Below are positions 6,935-15,757 of a stretch of DNA of 64,000 bases, in pieces. The position numbers and the translations under genes are program-made. Numbering within the stretch: the first letter of the stretch is position 1; each line of letters begins with the position of its first letter. This stretch comes from Bacteroidales bacterium UBA4360. GTDB lineage: Bacteria > Bacteroidota > Bacteroidia > Bacteroidales > UBA932. Location: contig DGSO01000013.1 of the NCBI GenBank assembly GCA_002393945.1, forward strand, positions 62,001 to 126,000, in the 5' to 3' direction. The notes under the pieces are model-generated. The model ran no database searches. It saw only the letters and a program-made list of their open reading frames with translations, and was not told the origin of the DNA.

Positions 6935-8565
6935 GCGAGGAGAGATTTGGCGTTTTCTACAGCCTCGGGGGTTATGACCGCGCCGGAGAGCATGCGGGCT
7001 ATTTCCATTACCCGCTGCTCGTCGGACAGTCTTCTCATCGTAGTCCGGTCATCCTTTTTGGATACCAGATAGTGGGCGTTTCCTTTTGCGGCAACCTGCG
7101 GAAGGTGGGTGATTGCAAAGATCTGCATGTCGGCTCCCATGGAGCATATAAGCGCGCCCATCTTGTGGGCGGTGCCGCCGGAGACTCCGCTGTCGATTTC
7201 GTCGAATACCAGCGTTGGCATCTTGCGGTATCGCGCCATGCAGGCTTTCAGGCACAGCATTACGCGTGAAAGCTCACCTCCGGAGGCTGCTTTCCCAACT
7301 TCCTGCAGATTCTTCCCGGTAGAGGAGAACAGGAAATTAACCGTGTCATGTCCTGTGGCGCTGTCTTCTCCGGGGGCAAGTTCAACCTGGAAGGCGCAGT
7401 GGTCAAGGTCCAGGGCGTGAAGCTGCTTTTGGATGCTCTCGGCAAAGGGAACAGCGGCTTTTGCCCTTTTGTCATGAAGTTTCCCCGCCGCCTTTTCGTA
7501 GGCCGCCAGTGCCGTATCCAGCTCCTTTGAGAGCCTTTCCACTTCTTCTTCAAGGGAGGATGCGTCGGCAACAAGCGAGGAGAGGGAATCCCTTACTGCG
7601 ATGAGCTCTTCTTCCGAGGAGACATCGTGCTTGCGCATAAGGGAGTACAGGAGGGAAATGCGCTCTTCCACAATCTCCAGCCTTTCCGGGGATACATCCA
7701 TCTTCCCGTTTGCCGATTCTACCTCTGCGGCGATGTCCTCCAGTTCAACCCTTGCGGCCTCGAGCCTTTCGACCAGAGGTTCCATTGCCGGGATATATCG
7801 GCCTGCTTTCTCGAGGTATTTGCGGGCCTGGACGAGTTCCAGGGTGGGGGAGTTCTCATCGGAGGAGAGTATCCCTTCTGCCGCGGACAGCATCTCCTTG
7901 AGCTCTTCGGCATGGGAAAGCTGCTCCTGTTCCGCTTCAAGGGAAGCCAGTTCCCCGGGATTCAGTTTCGCTTCATCCAGTTTTTCCCAAAGGGCCCTGT
8001 TGTAGTCCTCTTCCTTCTTTGCCGATGCCAGCCTTTCCTTCGTGGACTCGAGCTGCTTTCTGGTCCTGAGCACCTTCTCCCTGGCTTCGCTGCAGGCCTT
8101 GCGCTCTGCGGCGGCTCCCGCATACAGGTCAAGGACATCCTGGCGGAAAGCCTGGTCCCTGAGCATCAGCGTCTGATGCTGGGAGTGGATGTCTACAAGG
8201 TGTGATGCGAGCTCCTGCAAGGATGCGGTGGATACGGGCTCATCGTCAATGAAACAACGCGAGCGGCCGCTTTTTGACAGTACACGGCGCAGCAGGATGT
8301 CTTCCCGGTCCGCCGGAAGGTCAAGAGCCAGAAGCACATCCCTTACCGCGGGGGTGATGCTGAACTCGGCCTCCACTACGCAGTTGTCTCCTTCCGGGCC
8401 GATCATGGAAGAATCGGCCTTGGAGCCCAGTACGAGTGCGAGTGCGCCCAGCAAAATGGATTTTCCGGCACCGGTCTCTCCACTTATAATGCTGAGGCCC
8501 TCCGGAAAACTGGTTTCCAGGGAGCCTATCAGAATGTAATTGGAGATACTCAGGCTGCGGAGCAT
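6931..8565 (-). CDS. recN: DNA repair protein RecN
   Basis: SMC-like ATPase that tethers DNA ends during recombinational repair of double-strand breaks. The 544-residue protein has the Walker A motif GETGAGKS (29-36), a long Glu/Lys-rich coiled coil in the middle (about 155-390) and the C-terminal signature with Walker B, VFDEIDSGVSGG (453-464), followed by the H-loop THLPQVA. Length and order match the family. It sits between rpoZ and the Fur-family gene in a compact minus-strand run, separated from rpoZ by three bases. Confidence 0.96.
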   Translation of the reverse strand: MLRSLSISNYILIGSLETSFPEGLSIISGETGAGKSILLGALALVLGSKADSSMIGPEGDNCVVEAEFSITPAVRDVLLALDLPADREDILLRRVLSKSGRSRCFIDDEPVSTASLQELASHLVDIHSQHQTLMLRDQAFRQDVLDLYAGAAAERKACSEAREKVLRTRKQLESTKERLASAKKEEDYNRALWEKLDEAKLNPGELASLEAEQEQLSHAEELKEMLSAAEGILSSDENSPTLELVQARKYLEKAGRYIPAMEPLVERLEAARVELEDIAAEVESANGKMDVSPERLEIVEERISLLYSLMRKHDVSSEEELIAVRDSLSSLVADASSLEEEVERLSKELDTALAAYEKAAGKLHDKRAKAAVPFAESIQKQLHALDLDHCAFQVELAPGEDSATGHDTVNFLFSSTGKNLQEVGKAASGGELSRVMLCLKACMARYRKMPTLVFDEIDSGVSGGTAHKMGALICSMGADMQIFAITHLPQVAAKGNAHYLVSKKDDRTTMRRLSDEQRVMEIARMLSGAVITPEAVENAKSLLA

Positions 8566-8568
8566 GGG

Positions 8569-8910
8569 TTATTCTCCCTTGATCTCGATGGGGTTGTCGC
8601 TCTGGGCTTCGCGATAAACAAGGTCACCGTTCTCGAACTCAGAGATTGCAATCAGGTCCGGCTTGGGCTGACGCTCGTAGTACTGGGAGATTTCAATCTG
8701 TTCCTTGTTTTCGAAAACCTCGTCCATGGTGTCGCGGTCATTGCGGAATTCCTCAAGCTTCTTGGTGAGTTCCTTTTTTTCTGCCATGGCTATCTGGTTG
8801 GCCCTCTTGTAGAGGATAACTACTGATTCGTAGATGTTTCCGGTGGGAGCGGCCAGGTTCTTGATGTCGCGTGTAATGGTGTTTGTGGGAATCTTTTTCT
8901 TGTTTTCCAT
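8569..8910 (-). CDS. rpoZ: RNA polymerase omega subunit, Bacteroidetes type
   Basis: A 113-residue acidic and basic small protein with the Rpb6/omega-like core TGNIYESVVILYKRANQI (about residues 22-39), the conserved region that contacts the beta' subunit. Bacteroidetes omega proteins are divergent and typically encoded next to bamD, as here (bamD upstream, recN downstream). Omega helps assemble RNA polymerase. I recognise it from this core and the gene order. Confidence 0.85.
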   Translation of the reverse strand: MENKKKIPTNTITRDIKNLAAPTGNIYESVVILYKRANQIAMAEKKELTKKLEEFRNDRDTMDEVFENKEQIEISQYYERQPKPDLIAISEFENGDLVYREAQSDNPIEIKGE

Positions 8911-8962
8911 CTCTCTAAAAATCTTGTTCTATATTAAGTACAAGGCTTTGTGCGGGGAAGTT

Positions 8963-9778
8963 TCAATTATTTTTGACATCGGCATTCCCGTCACGGCCCA
9001 GTATGTTCTGGACTTTGCGGTAGTGGCCGTCAAGCTCGCTCTTGTACTTGGATTCGGGGTACTCTCCCACGAAGTTCAGGTAGTCGTCAATGAAAGTGAG
9101 GAAGCGTTCCTTCTGCTTTGCTTCGACAGAAAGTCTTGCATAGTTGTAAGAGGACATTGCCATATAATAGAGGATATCCTCGCGGTATACATTCTCCGAG
9201 TTTGCCTTCAGGACGTTGTTTAGTTTCACCCTCGCGGCTTTGTAGTCTTCCATTATATAATACTGGCGGCCGGCTTCGAAATCCTTTCGGTCAAGACGCT
9301 CCTGAAGATTGGCCTTCATGGCCTCGCATGCCTGGAGATGGTCGTCTCCGGGGTGTTCACGGACGTACTCGTCGATGGCGGCAAGGCAGCTGCGGGTAGG
9401 TGCCTGGTCCAGTTCATAGCGGTAGGTGCTGCGGTAGAGGCAGTCCAGGCGGTAGAATTCCGCATCACGGGCGAACGGGCTGCGCGGGAAATTCTCCACG
9501 AAGCGCGCGAAGTTGCTTTCGGCCGTGTAGTAGTCCTTGAAACGGTAGTTGGACAGGCCCCAGTAGTACTGGACGGTGTCGTCACGTTCGGTACCGCTTG
9601 TGAGGACGGCCATGGACTCGAAGAGCTGGGCGGCTTTCTGGTATTTCTTCGTGTTGAAGTATTCCATTGCGGCCTTATACTTTGCGTCTACGTCGTTGGA
9701 TGTCAGAAGGGCATCGTACTGGGTCTGGCAGGCCGTGAGGGCTGCAATGGCTGCTGTTATAAGTATAATTTTTCTCAT
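8963..9778 (-). CDS. bamD: Outer membrane assembly lipoprotein BamD
   Basis: Lipoprotein component of the BAM complex that inserts beta-barrel proteins in the outer membrane. The 271-residue product has a signal peptide and lipobox (LTAC, Cys17), then TPR-like helices, including YFNTKKYQKAAQLFE (about 45-59) and FKDYYTAESNFARFVENFP (about 81-99). The start overlaps the trxB stop by four bases (ATGA at 9775-9778). BamA is encoded elsewhere in the window at 16487-19081. Confidence 0.92.
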   Translation of the reverse strand: MRKIILITAAIAALTACQTQYDALLTSNDVDAKYKAAMEYFNTKKYQKAAQLFESMAVLTSGTERDDTVQYYWGLSNYRFKDYYTAESNFARFVENFPRSPFARDAEFYRLDCLYRSTYRYELDQAPTRSCLAAIDEYVREHPGDDHLQACEAMKANLQERLDRKDFEAGRQYYIMEDYKAARVKLNNVLKANSENVYREDILYYMAMSSYNYARLSVEAKQKERFLTFIDDYLNFVGEYPESKYKSELDGHYRKVQNILGRDGNADVKNN

Positions 9779-10704
9779 AGTCCTTTTTCGATGAGGAAGT
9801 TTTCGGCATCCCTCGCCGCCATGCAGCCGGAAGCTGCGGCGGTGATGGCCTGCTTGTAAACCTTGTCTGCAACATCACCTGCGGCAAAGACGCCGGGAAC
9901 GCTGGTGCGGGATGAGTAACCGTCCCTTACGATGAATCCCTGTCCGTCGACTTCGAGGTATGGAGCAAATAGGGCAGAACCGGGTTCATGGCCTATTCCA
10001 AGGAAGAATCCGTCTATTGCAACGTCGAATTCGGTACCGTCCTTGCGGAGAAGCCTTACACCGGTGACACCCAGGGCATCGCCGAGGACTTCCTTGGTAT
10101 TGCAGTTCCACAGGACCTCGATATTGGGTGTGGAAAGAACCCTTTCCTGCATTATCTTGGAGGCGCGGAAAACGTCACGCCTTACGATCATGTAAACCTT
10201 TTTGGCCAGTCCTGAGAGATAGAGGGCCTCTTCGCATGCCGTGTCACCTCCGCCTACGACGGCCACCGTCTTTTTGCGGTAGAAGAAACCGTCGCATGTG
10301 GCGCATGCGCTTACACCCGCTCCCATGTACTTCTTCTCAGATTCCAGGCCGAGGTACTTTGCCGCCGCGCCTGTAGCGATGATGAGGGTATCGGCCTCAA
10401 TCTCGATATTGCCGTCAACCGTAATCCTGAACGGCCTCTTTGAGAGGTCTGCCGCCGTAGCCGTGCCGGTGCGGATGTCGGCGCCGAAGCTTTTTGCCTG
10501 TTCCCTCATGTTTTCCATCAGGGTATTGGCATCGATTCCTCCGGGGAAACCGGGGAAGTTCTCGACAACGGTGGTCGTGGTGAGCTGCCCGCCCGGCTGA
10601 AGGCCTTCGTAAAGCACAGGTGACATGTTTGACCTTGCGGCATATATTGCGGCAGTATATCCAGCTGGACCTCCGCCAAGAATGAGCGTGCGTACCTTTT
10701 CCAT
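9775..10704 (-). CDS. trxB: Thioredoxin-disulfide reductase
   Basis: FAD- and NADPH-dependent enzyme that reduces thioredoxin in the cytoplasm. The 309 residues contain the FAD-binding GGGPAGYTAA (10-19), the redox-active CATC (134-137), the NADPH-binding GGGDTACEEA after it, and the C-terminal FAD motif GVFAAGDVAD. Length and order are those of low-molecular-weight bacterial TrxB. It overlaps bamD by ATGA and follows the LysM protein gene by one base, so all three are probably co-transcribed. Confidence 0.97.
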   Translation of the reverse strand: MEKVRTLILGGGPAGYTAAIYAARSNMSPVLYEGLQPGGQLTTTTVVENFPGFPGGIDANTLMENMREQAKSFGADIRTGTATAADLSKRPFRITVDGNIEIEADTLIIATGAAAKYLGLESEKKYMGAGVSACATCDGFFYRKKTVAVVGGGDTACEEALYLSGLAKKVYMIVRRDVFRASKIMQERVLSTPNIEVLWNCNTKEVLGDALGVTGVRLLRKDGTEFDVAIDGFFLGIGHEPGSALFAPYLEVDGQGFIVRDGYSSRTSVPGVFAAGDVADKVYKQAITAAASGCMAARDAENFLIEKGL

Positions 10705-10705
10705 A

Positions 10706-12346
10706 TTATTTTGCTAAGCTTGTAGTATAATCCTTTTCGTAAACAATCCTTCGTACGGCCTTGTTCCGGCGGTTGTTTGTCTGGTCTGCCTCGAAGAGGA
10801 AATCGGTATGGAGGCCTTTGCCCCTTTCGATTTCGAGGAAAGCCGGCCAGTGGGGAGTTCCGAACCTGCGGCAGATGTCCACGAAATACCTTGCGGTGTC
10901 ATAGCCCTGGAACGCGAACTGTGAAGGCTCGGCATTGAACAGGGAACGGTAGCTTCTTAAGAACGCGTCTACCTTGGGATCATCGTAGTCTACGAAGTAT
11001 GAGGTGCTTATGTGAAGCGTCACGTTGTGGTATGCGGCAGGCTCGATGGTGTCGAAGGTACGGACCTTCGAAGGTGCATACATTACGAGGGAATAGCCCT
11101 TGCCCTGCATGATGCCCAGGTTGCGGACCACGTCGTCGATGAAGGCTTCACTTTCGGAGGCTGCAACTACCCTGTTGACGCCGTCTTTCGTCATTATTTC
11201 TGCCAGTTTGGCGGGGATGCCGGTTCCTTCCACTATTGCATAGTTGAGGATTTCGTAAGAGAGTTCTTCCCTTGCGAGTGCACTGCGGATTGCGATTGAT
11301 GCCGATGCATTGCTGCCACCCTTTTCGGTGATGAAGATTATCCTGTCGGAATCGGCGCAGTCTTCCTTCACCCAGAGGGCCAGGTCGTTGTACTGGCTGT
11401 CAACCGGCGTGGGGGCCTGGATGAAATTCGAATAATTGGCGGCAAGTGCCGATGCTTTCTGGTCCAGCGGTGAGATTACGGGAACCTTTCCGTCCACTCT
11501 CTGGAGGATCGCCTCGATGTCCCTTGAAGCCACGGGGCCGAGGACCATGTCAGAGGCGGTGAGAGCGTCGATGGGAGGAATTCCGGCCATGAGGTCATAC
11601 ACGTTGAGATTGACCTTTACCCCGTCTTTCTCGAAGTCTTTCATGGCCATGAGGACACCGGAGTAGAAGTCCATGTTGAGTTCGCTCACCCTGCCGCTGG
11701 CATGGATGGGCAGAACCAGAGACAGGTTCACGATGTCTTTGGGGGATGCGTACGGAGTTACGAAATCAAGGGCCGATACGGTATCCTTGGGTTCCTCGGC
11801 AGGGACTTCGGGCTCTGCGGGCTGGGCGGCAGGTTCTGCCGTTTCTTCGGCCTTGGGCTCATCGGCAGGAATCTTGGGCATGTCGGGGAGGGGGATCTTG
11901 ATCACCTGCCTGGTGGACAGTTTCTTGGAGGTGAGGCCGTTGAACTGCATGATATCGGCCACCGTCACATTGTATTTCCTGGCGATGTCGTCGATGTCCT
12001 CATACCACTTGACAGTGTGCTCGGTGTAGTTTCCCTGGGTTGTGCTCTGCTTTACGGGAGCCGCTTCCTCCTTGATCGGAATCAGGATTATGGCGTTTTT
12101 CTGCAGACCCGTTTCCCTGAGGGAAGGATTGGCCTCGTAGATGTCGTCTATCTTTACGTTATATGCGGTTGCAATGCCGTAAAGGGTCTGGCGCTCAAGC
12201 ACTACGTGGGACAGATATATCTTTCCGTTCAGTTTCACTTTCTCGCTTGAAACCGTGACGGGAGTGGGAATATACTCCTGGGCGGAGGCCGATACTGCAG
12301 CCACTGCGAGGAGCGCACCTGTGAATATGATGGCAATTCTTCTCAT
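10706..12346 (-). CDS. Exported protein with two LysM domains and periplasmic-binding fold
   Basis: A 546-residue exported protein with a cleavable signal peptide (MRRIAIIFTG to SASA), a LysM domain (about residues 35-85, LYGIATAYNV core), a second LysM-like domain (about 105-155, IDDIARKYNV), a Pro/Glu/Ala-rich linker (about 160-195), and a C-terminal part like type I periplasmic binding proteins. LysM domains bind peptidoglycan; the C-terminal fold is shared by LpoA-type activators of penicillin-binding proteins, so a role in cell-wall synthesis is plausible but inferred. The ATG at 12346 is chosen because the signal peptide begins there; the 33 codons upstream in frame overlap the glycosyltransferase gene. 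Confidence 0.85.
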   Translation of the reverse strand: MRRIAIIFTGALLAVAAVSASAQEYIPTPVTVSSEKVKLNGKIYLSHVVLERQTLYGIATAYNVKIDDIYEANPSLRETGLQKNAIILIPIKEEAAPVKQSTTQGNYTEHTVKWYEDIDDIARKYNVTVADIMQFNGLTSKKLSTRQVIKIPLPDMPKIPADEPKAEETAEPAAQPAEPEVPAEEPKDTVSALDFVTPYASPKDIVNLSLVLPIHASGRVSELNMDFYSGVLMAMKDFEKDGVKVNLNVYDLMAGIPPIDALTASDMVLGPVASRDIEAILQRVDGKVPVISPLDQKASALAANYSNFIQAPTPVDSQYNDLALWVKEDCADSDRIIFITEKGGSNASASIAIRSALAREELSYEILNYAIVEGTGIPAKLAEIMTKDGVNRVVAASESEAFIDDVVRNLGIMQGKGYSLVMYAPSKVRTFDTIEPAAYHNVTLHISTSYFVDYDDPKVDAFLRSYRSLFNAEPSQFAFQGYDTARYFVDICRRFGTPHWPAFLEIERGKGLHTDFLFEADQTNNRRNKAVRRIVYEKDYTTSLAK

Positions 12347-12357
12347 AACTGTCTGTT

Positions 12358-13473
12358 TTATAATGTAGAGGCGAAATCCAGGACGGTATCCATGAAGGCG
12401 TCCCATCCAAGGCGTTTCTTCTCCCTGGCGATAGCTTCCATGCAATTTTCCTGCACGGAAGTATCGGCAAAATAACGGAGGATTTCCTTACGGATGGCCT
12501 CCGGGCTTGGTACAGGAGCGACAATTCCCGTGCCACGGCTGCCGATTGTGGATGCGAGTCCGCCCACATCGGTGACTACCATGGGAAGGTCGAAGTTGAG
12601 CGCTACGGAACTGATGCCGCTTTGGGTTGCGCTGCGGTAGGGGAGGACGGCAAGGTCTGAGGCGCTGAAAAACACCTTTACCCTGGAGTCCCTCACGTAA
12701 TCCGTGAAAAGATGGACGCGGTCCTTTCCGGGAAGGGTGTCTATAATGGCCTGATACTTCTCAAAAGAACCGTAGGGCTCTCCGGCGACGAGTATCTGAT
12801 AGTCTTCGGGAAGGTCCCTGAAGGCCTCAAGAAGAATGTCCAGGCCCTTGTATTCCCTTATGAGGCCGAAGAAAAGCAGCGTTTTTTTGTCTGACGGGAT
12901 GCCAAGTGTCCTGCAGGCTTCTTCTTTTGGCAGTCTGGCTCCAAAATGGGAGTAAAGCGGATGCGCTTTGAGGATGTGGGGAGCGTCTGGCCTGAGGGAG
13001 AGCAGATCTTTTTCTACGCTCTCGGACATGCTCACAAATCCAGTGCAGCCGTTCAGAAAGTATTTCGTGAGCGGCTTGTCAAAGAAGTGCGGTTCGTGCG
13101 GGATTACATTGTCCAGCACCACCACGCTCTTGCATCCTGCATGACGGGCTACATAGCCCAGGGACGGAGCGAACCATGACATCCAGTATTTCATGATGAG
13201 GAGGTCCGGTTTCCACTCCTTTATCCTGCGTGCGGTTTTGATCCAGCTGAAGGGGTTGACCGTGCTTAGGATCGCTTCTGCATCCACGGGCATGGCTTCG
13301 TCTTCCGGAGTCACATACTGAGTCTTGCCGGGAAAGAGGAAGCCGGGATACTGCACGGAGAAGGAGAAGGCCTTTACATCATGACATTTTCCCAGCTCTG
13401 CCAGCATTGCGGCGTTGAACTGGGAAATGCCTCCCCTTAGGGGATAAAAACTTGACAGGATGGCTATTCTCAT
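12358..13473 (-). CDS. Glycosyltransferase family 4 (GT-B fold)
   Basis: A 371-residue GT-B glycosyltransferase. The N-terminus has the Gly-rich acceptor-side motif YPLRGGISQFN (11-21); the C-terminal nucleotide-sugar domain starts near LLFFGLIREYKGLDILLEAF (about 204-223) and carries GT4-type residues in ASDLAVLPYRSATQSGI, with a Gln where many GT4 enzymes have Glu. Substrate unknown; likely polysaccharide or glycolipid synthesis. It starts six bases after the stop of the OmpH-like lipoprotein gene and ends 11 bases before the LysM protein. Confidence 0.88.
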   Translation of the reverse strand: MRIAILSSFYPLRGGISQFNAAMLAELGKCHDVKAFSFSVQYPGFLFPGKTQYVTPEDEAMPVDAEAILSTVNPFSWIKTARRIKEWKPDLLIMKYWMSWFAPSLGYVARHAGCKSVVVLDNVIPHEPHFFDKPLTKYFLNGCTGFVSMSESVEKDLLSLRPDAPHILKAHPLYSHFGARLPKEEACRTLGIPSDKKTLLFFGLIREYKGLDILLEAFRDLPEDYQILVAGEPYGSFEKYQAIIDTLPGKDRVHLFTDYVRDSRVKVFFSASDLAVLPYRSATQSGISSVALNFDLPMVVTDVGGLASTIGSRGTGIVAPVPSPEAIRKEILRYFADTSVQENCMEAIAREKKRLGWDAFMDTVLDFASTL

Positions 13474-13479
13474 CCTGAA

Positions 13480-14088
13480 TTATTTCTTTGCGCTCTCCTT
13501 GGTCTTGATGTAGGCTGCGTTGAGGCCGGCAAGGAGATCGTCAGTGATGTCAAGCTTGGGGTCGCCTGTTACGACAGGGGTGGAAAGCACGGCACCGGCA
13601 GTTGCTATGATCATTGCATAGCCTTTCTCTGCGTTGTATTCGTTTACGAACTCCTGGATTGAGTTTGCAATCTGGTTCATGGTAACCTGCTGCTCTTCGT
13701 TCATCTCCTGCTGCTTGCGCATTACATACTGCTGATATTCCTGCTGTTGCTGCTGGAGCTTCTGATACTGAACCTGGGCTACGGACTGAGTGAGGAGTCC
13801 CTTGTCCACCTTGTTCTGGAAATCGGCAGCGTCCTTTTCGAGTTTCTTGCCGCGGCGGTCGATTTCGGCCTGGATTCCGGAGGTCTTGGTCTCGAATACG
13901 GAGGTGAGGTCGTTGGCCATGTCATAGCCTTCCATGACCTTGTCCATGTTGAAGAATACGATGCTGCCAGCTACTGCAGTGCTGTCCTGAGCGGGTGCGG
14001 GGGCTGCGTTGGAGCCCTGGTTCTGGTTGCAGGAAGAGAGCATTGCCACTACGGCTGCGATACCTGCGATTACGAGAGTCTTTTTCAT
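13480..14088 (-). CDS. OmpH/Skp-like lipoprotein
   Basis: A 202-residue Skp-family periplasmic protein carrying a lipobox (LSSC, Cys20), a short Ala/Pro/Gln spacer and a long Gln-rich helical hairpin (about 65-160, including QKLQQQQQEYQQYV). Skp chaperones outer-membrane proteins through the periplasm; this copy is presumably membrane-tethered. A second, non-lipidated Skp homologue is encoded at 19201-19767 behind bamA. A good -7 box precedes it at 14124-14131. Confidence 0.85.
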   Translation of the reverse strand: MKKTLVIAGIAAVVAMLSSCNQNQGSNAAPAPAQDSTAVAGSIVFFNMDKVMEGYDMANDLTSVFETKTSGIQAEIDRRGKKLEKDAADFQNKVDKGLLTQSVAQVQYQKLQQQQQEYQQYVMRKQQEMNEEQQVTMNQIANSIQEFVNEYNAEKGYAMIIATAGAVLSTPVVTGDPKLDITDDLLAGLNAAYIKTKESAKK

Positions 14089-14123
14089 TCTATTTGTTTT
14101 TGTTTTGTATTCTTAATAGCCTG

Positions 14124-14156
14124 CAAATTTAATTATTTTTTGCGGATTTCCCCAAG
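14124..14156 (-). promoter_or_regulatory. Promoter of OmpH-like lipoprotein gene
   Basis: Minus-strand TAAATTTG (14124-14131) with CTTG 21 nt upstream (14153-14156, inside the pdxJ 3' end). It probably drives the run from the OmpH-like lipoprotein to the LysM protein. Confidence 0.55.
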
Positions 14157-14852
14157 ATAGGCCTGAATAGTTTTTTCAAGACCCATATAAAGGGCATCGG
14201 AGATGATTGCATGGCCGATTGAAACTTCGTCAGTCCAGGGGATTGTCTGCACAAAATATGCCAGATTCTCAAGGGAAAGGTCGTGTCCGGCATTGAGCCC
14301 GAGGCCCAGCTCGCGGGCGGCTTTTGCGGTCTCCAGATAGCGGGCTATGGCGGCTTCGGGGCCGTCGGCAAATTGCGCGGCATAATCGGCTGTGTAGAGC
14401 TCCACCCTGTCTGCCCCGCAGGCTTTTGCGCCTTCTGCCATTTCGGGAACCGGGTCGATGAAGATGCTCACTCGGATGCCCTTTTCCTTGAAACGTCCGA
14501 CGATGTCTGTGAGGAAGGCTCTGTTCTTTACCGTATCCCAGCCGGCGTTGGATGTGATGGCGTCAGGTGCGTCCGGAACCAGCGTAACCTGGTCGGGTAC
14601 GACTTCGAGGACGAGGTCCGTGAAGGAAGGTATGGGATTGCCCTCGATGTTGAACTCCGTCGTTATCAAGGGGCGGATCTCCCTTACATCGGCATAACGG
14701 ATATGTCTTTCATCTGGCCTTGGATGGACGGTTATTCCCTGCGCGCCAAACCTTTCGCAGTCCACGGCCGCCTTTGCTACGTTGGGTACATTTCCGCCCC
14801 TGGCGTTGCGGATTGTAGCAATTTTGTTGATATTTACGCTTAATCTTGTCAT
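14133..14852 (-). CDS. pdxJ: Pyridoxine 5'-phosphate synthase
   Basis: Last step of DXP-dependent vitamin B6 synthesis: condenses 1-deoxyxylulose 5-phosphate with 3-amino-2-oxopropyl phosphate. The 239-residue TIM barrel begins with the typical LSVNINKIATIRNARGG (3-19) and contains the active-site region GITVHPRPDERHI (about 42-54). The ATG at 14852 fits the family N-terminus; a longer frame to 14933 would run into the nadK start and is rejected. It is divergent from nadK with 80 bases between them. Confidence 0.97.
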   Translation of the reverse strand: MTRLSVNINKIATIRNARGGNVPNVAKAAVDCERFGAQGITVHPRPDERHIRYADVREIRPLITTEFNIEGNPIPSFTDLVLEVVPDQVTLVPDAPDAITSNAGWDTVKNRAFLTDIVGRFKEKGIRVSIFIDPVPEMAEGAKACGADRVELYTADYAAQFADGPEAAIARYLETAKAARELGLGLNAGHDLSLENLAYFVQTIPWTDEVSIGHAIISDALYMGLEKTIQAYLGEIRKK

Positions 14853-14872
14853 GTAATGGTCTTTTAATTCGA

Positions 14873-14880
14873 CAAATGTA
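14873..14880 (-). promoter_or_regulatory. -7 box of pdxJ promoter
   Basis: Minus-strand TACATTTG, consensus -7 element, 21 bases before the pdxJ ATG and only 23 bases from the plus-strand -7 box of nadK. Confidence 0.6.
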
Positions 14881-14902
14881 ACGATAATTATGGGAAAAGT
14901 GT

Positions 14903-14910
14903 TACTTTTG
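14903..14910 (+). promoter_or_regulatory. -7 box of nadK promoter
   Basis: TACTTTTG fits TAnnTTTG, 23 bases upstream of the nadK ATG. The region where its -33 element should lie overlaps the pdxJ -7 box. Confidence 0.55.
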
Positions 14911-14932
14911 CAGGTTGATTTGAATTCAAACA

Positions 14933-15757
14933 ATGAGAATTGGGTATTTTATTCTTAATGACTGCCTGAGGGATGATGCCAGGATGGTGTCTTTCCTTAA
15001 GGATCTGGAGGACAATTCCTTCGAACTTTATGAGATAAAGAGCAAGGCCGACGTCCAGCCTGAGACGGACCTTGTGCTTTCCATGGGAGGAGACGGAACT
15101 TTTCTCAGCACCGCGCATGTGGTAGCCGATATCGGCCTCCCTATACTTGGAGTAAACTTCGGAAGGATAGGTTTTCTGTGCGAAAACAGGCCTGAGGATG
15201 TCCGCAAGGCACTCATGGAAGGGAACTTCCACATAGAATACAGGACGGTTCTCAATGCGACTCTCAAGGGACCGGATGCCCGGCGTTCCATCGGCATGCT
15301 CCCTTATTCGGTAAATGAGGTGGCGGTGCACAGGAGCGGTTCGTCGGTGCTTGGAATCCACGTCAGCATAGACGGAGACTCCCTCCCCACATACTGGGCC
15401 GATGGTCTTCTCCTCGCAACATCCTCCGGTTCAACGGCTTATTCGCTGTCCGTGGGCGGCCCTATCTGCATGCCCGACACGAAGGTCCTGGTGCTCGCTC
15501 CAATAGCCCCGCACAACCTGAACGTGCGCCCTATTGTGCTTCCGGAAACCGCCAAGGTGGACATCTCCTTCGAATCCAGGGACGGACGTGCCACAATGTC
15601 CATGGATAACCGCGTGGTGGAAATCCGTCCGGAGTGGACAATTCATGCAGAGATGGCACAGTTTTCGCTCAAACGGGTCCGTATCGCCGAATCGGGCTTT
15701 GTGAAGGCACTCACCTCACGCCTGTTCTGGGGCGAAGATATGAGAAACAATGGATAA
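14933..15757 (+). CDS. nadK: NAD kinase
   Basis: Phosphorylates NAD to NADP in the cytoplasm. The 274-residue protein contains the catalytic GGDG motif (52-55, in MGGDGTFLS), the following NFGRIGFL segment and the Gly-rich substrate loop TPTYWADGLLLATSSGSTAYS near residue 150-170. Start at the first ATG after the -7 box at 14903. It overlaps uppS by eight bases and heads the nadK-uppS-bamA-ompH cluster typical of Bacteroidales. Confidence 0.97.
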   Translation: MRIGYFILNDCLRDDARMVSFLKDLEDNSFELYEIKSKADVQPETDLVLSMGGDGTFLSTAHVVADIGLPILGVNFGRIGFLCENRPEDVRKALMEGNFHIEYRTVLNATLKGPDARRSIGMLPYSVNEVAVHRSGSSVLGIHVSIDGDSLPTYWADGLLLATSSGSTAYSLSVGGPICMPDTKVLVLAPIAPHNLNVRPIVLPETAKVDISFESRDGRATMSMDNRVVEIRPEWTIHAEMAQFSLKRVRIAESGFVKALTSRLFWGEDMRNNG

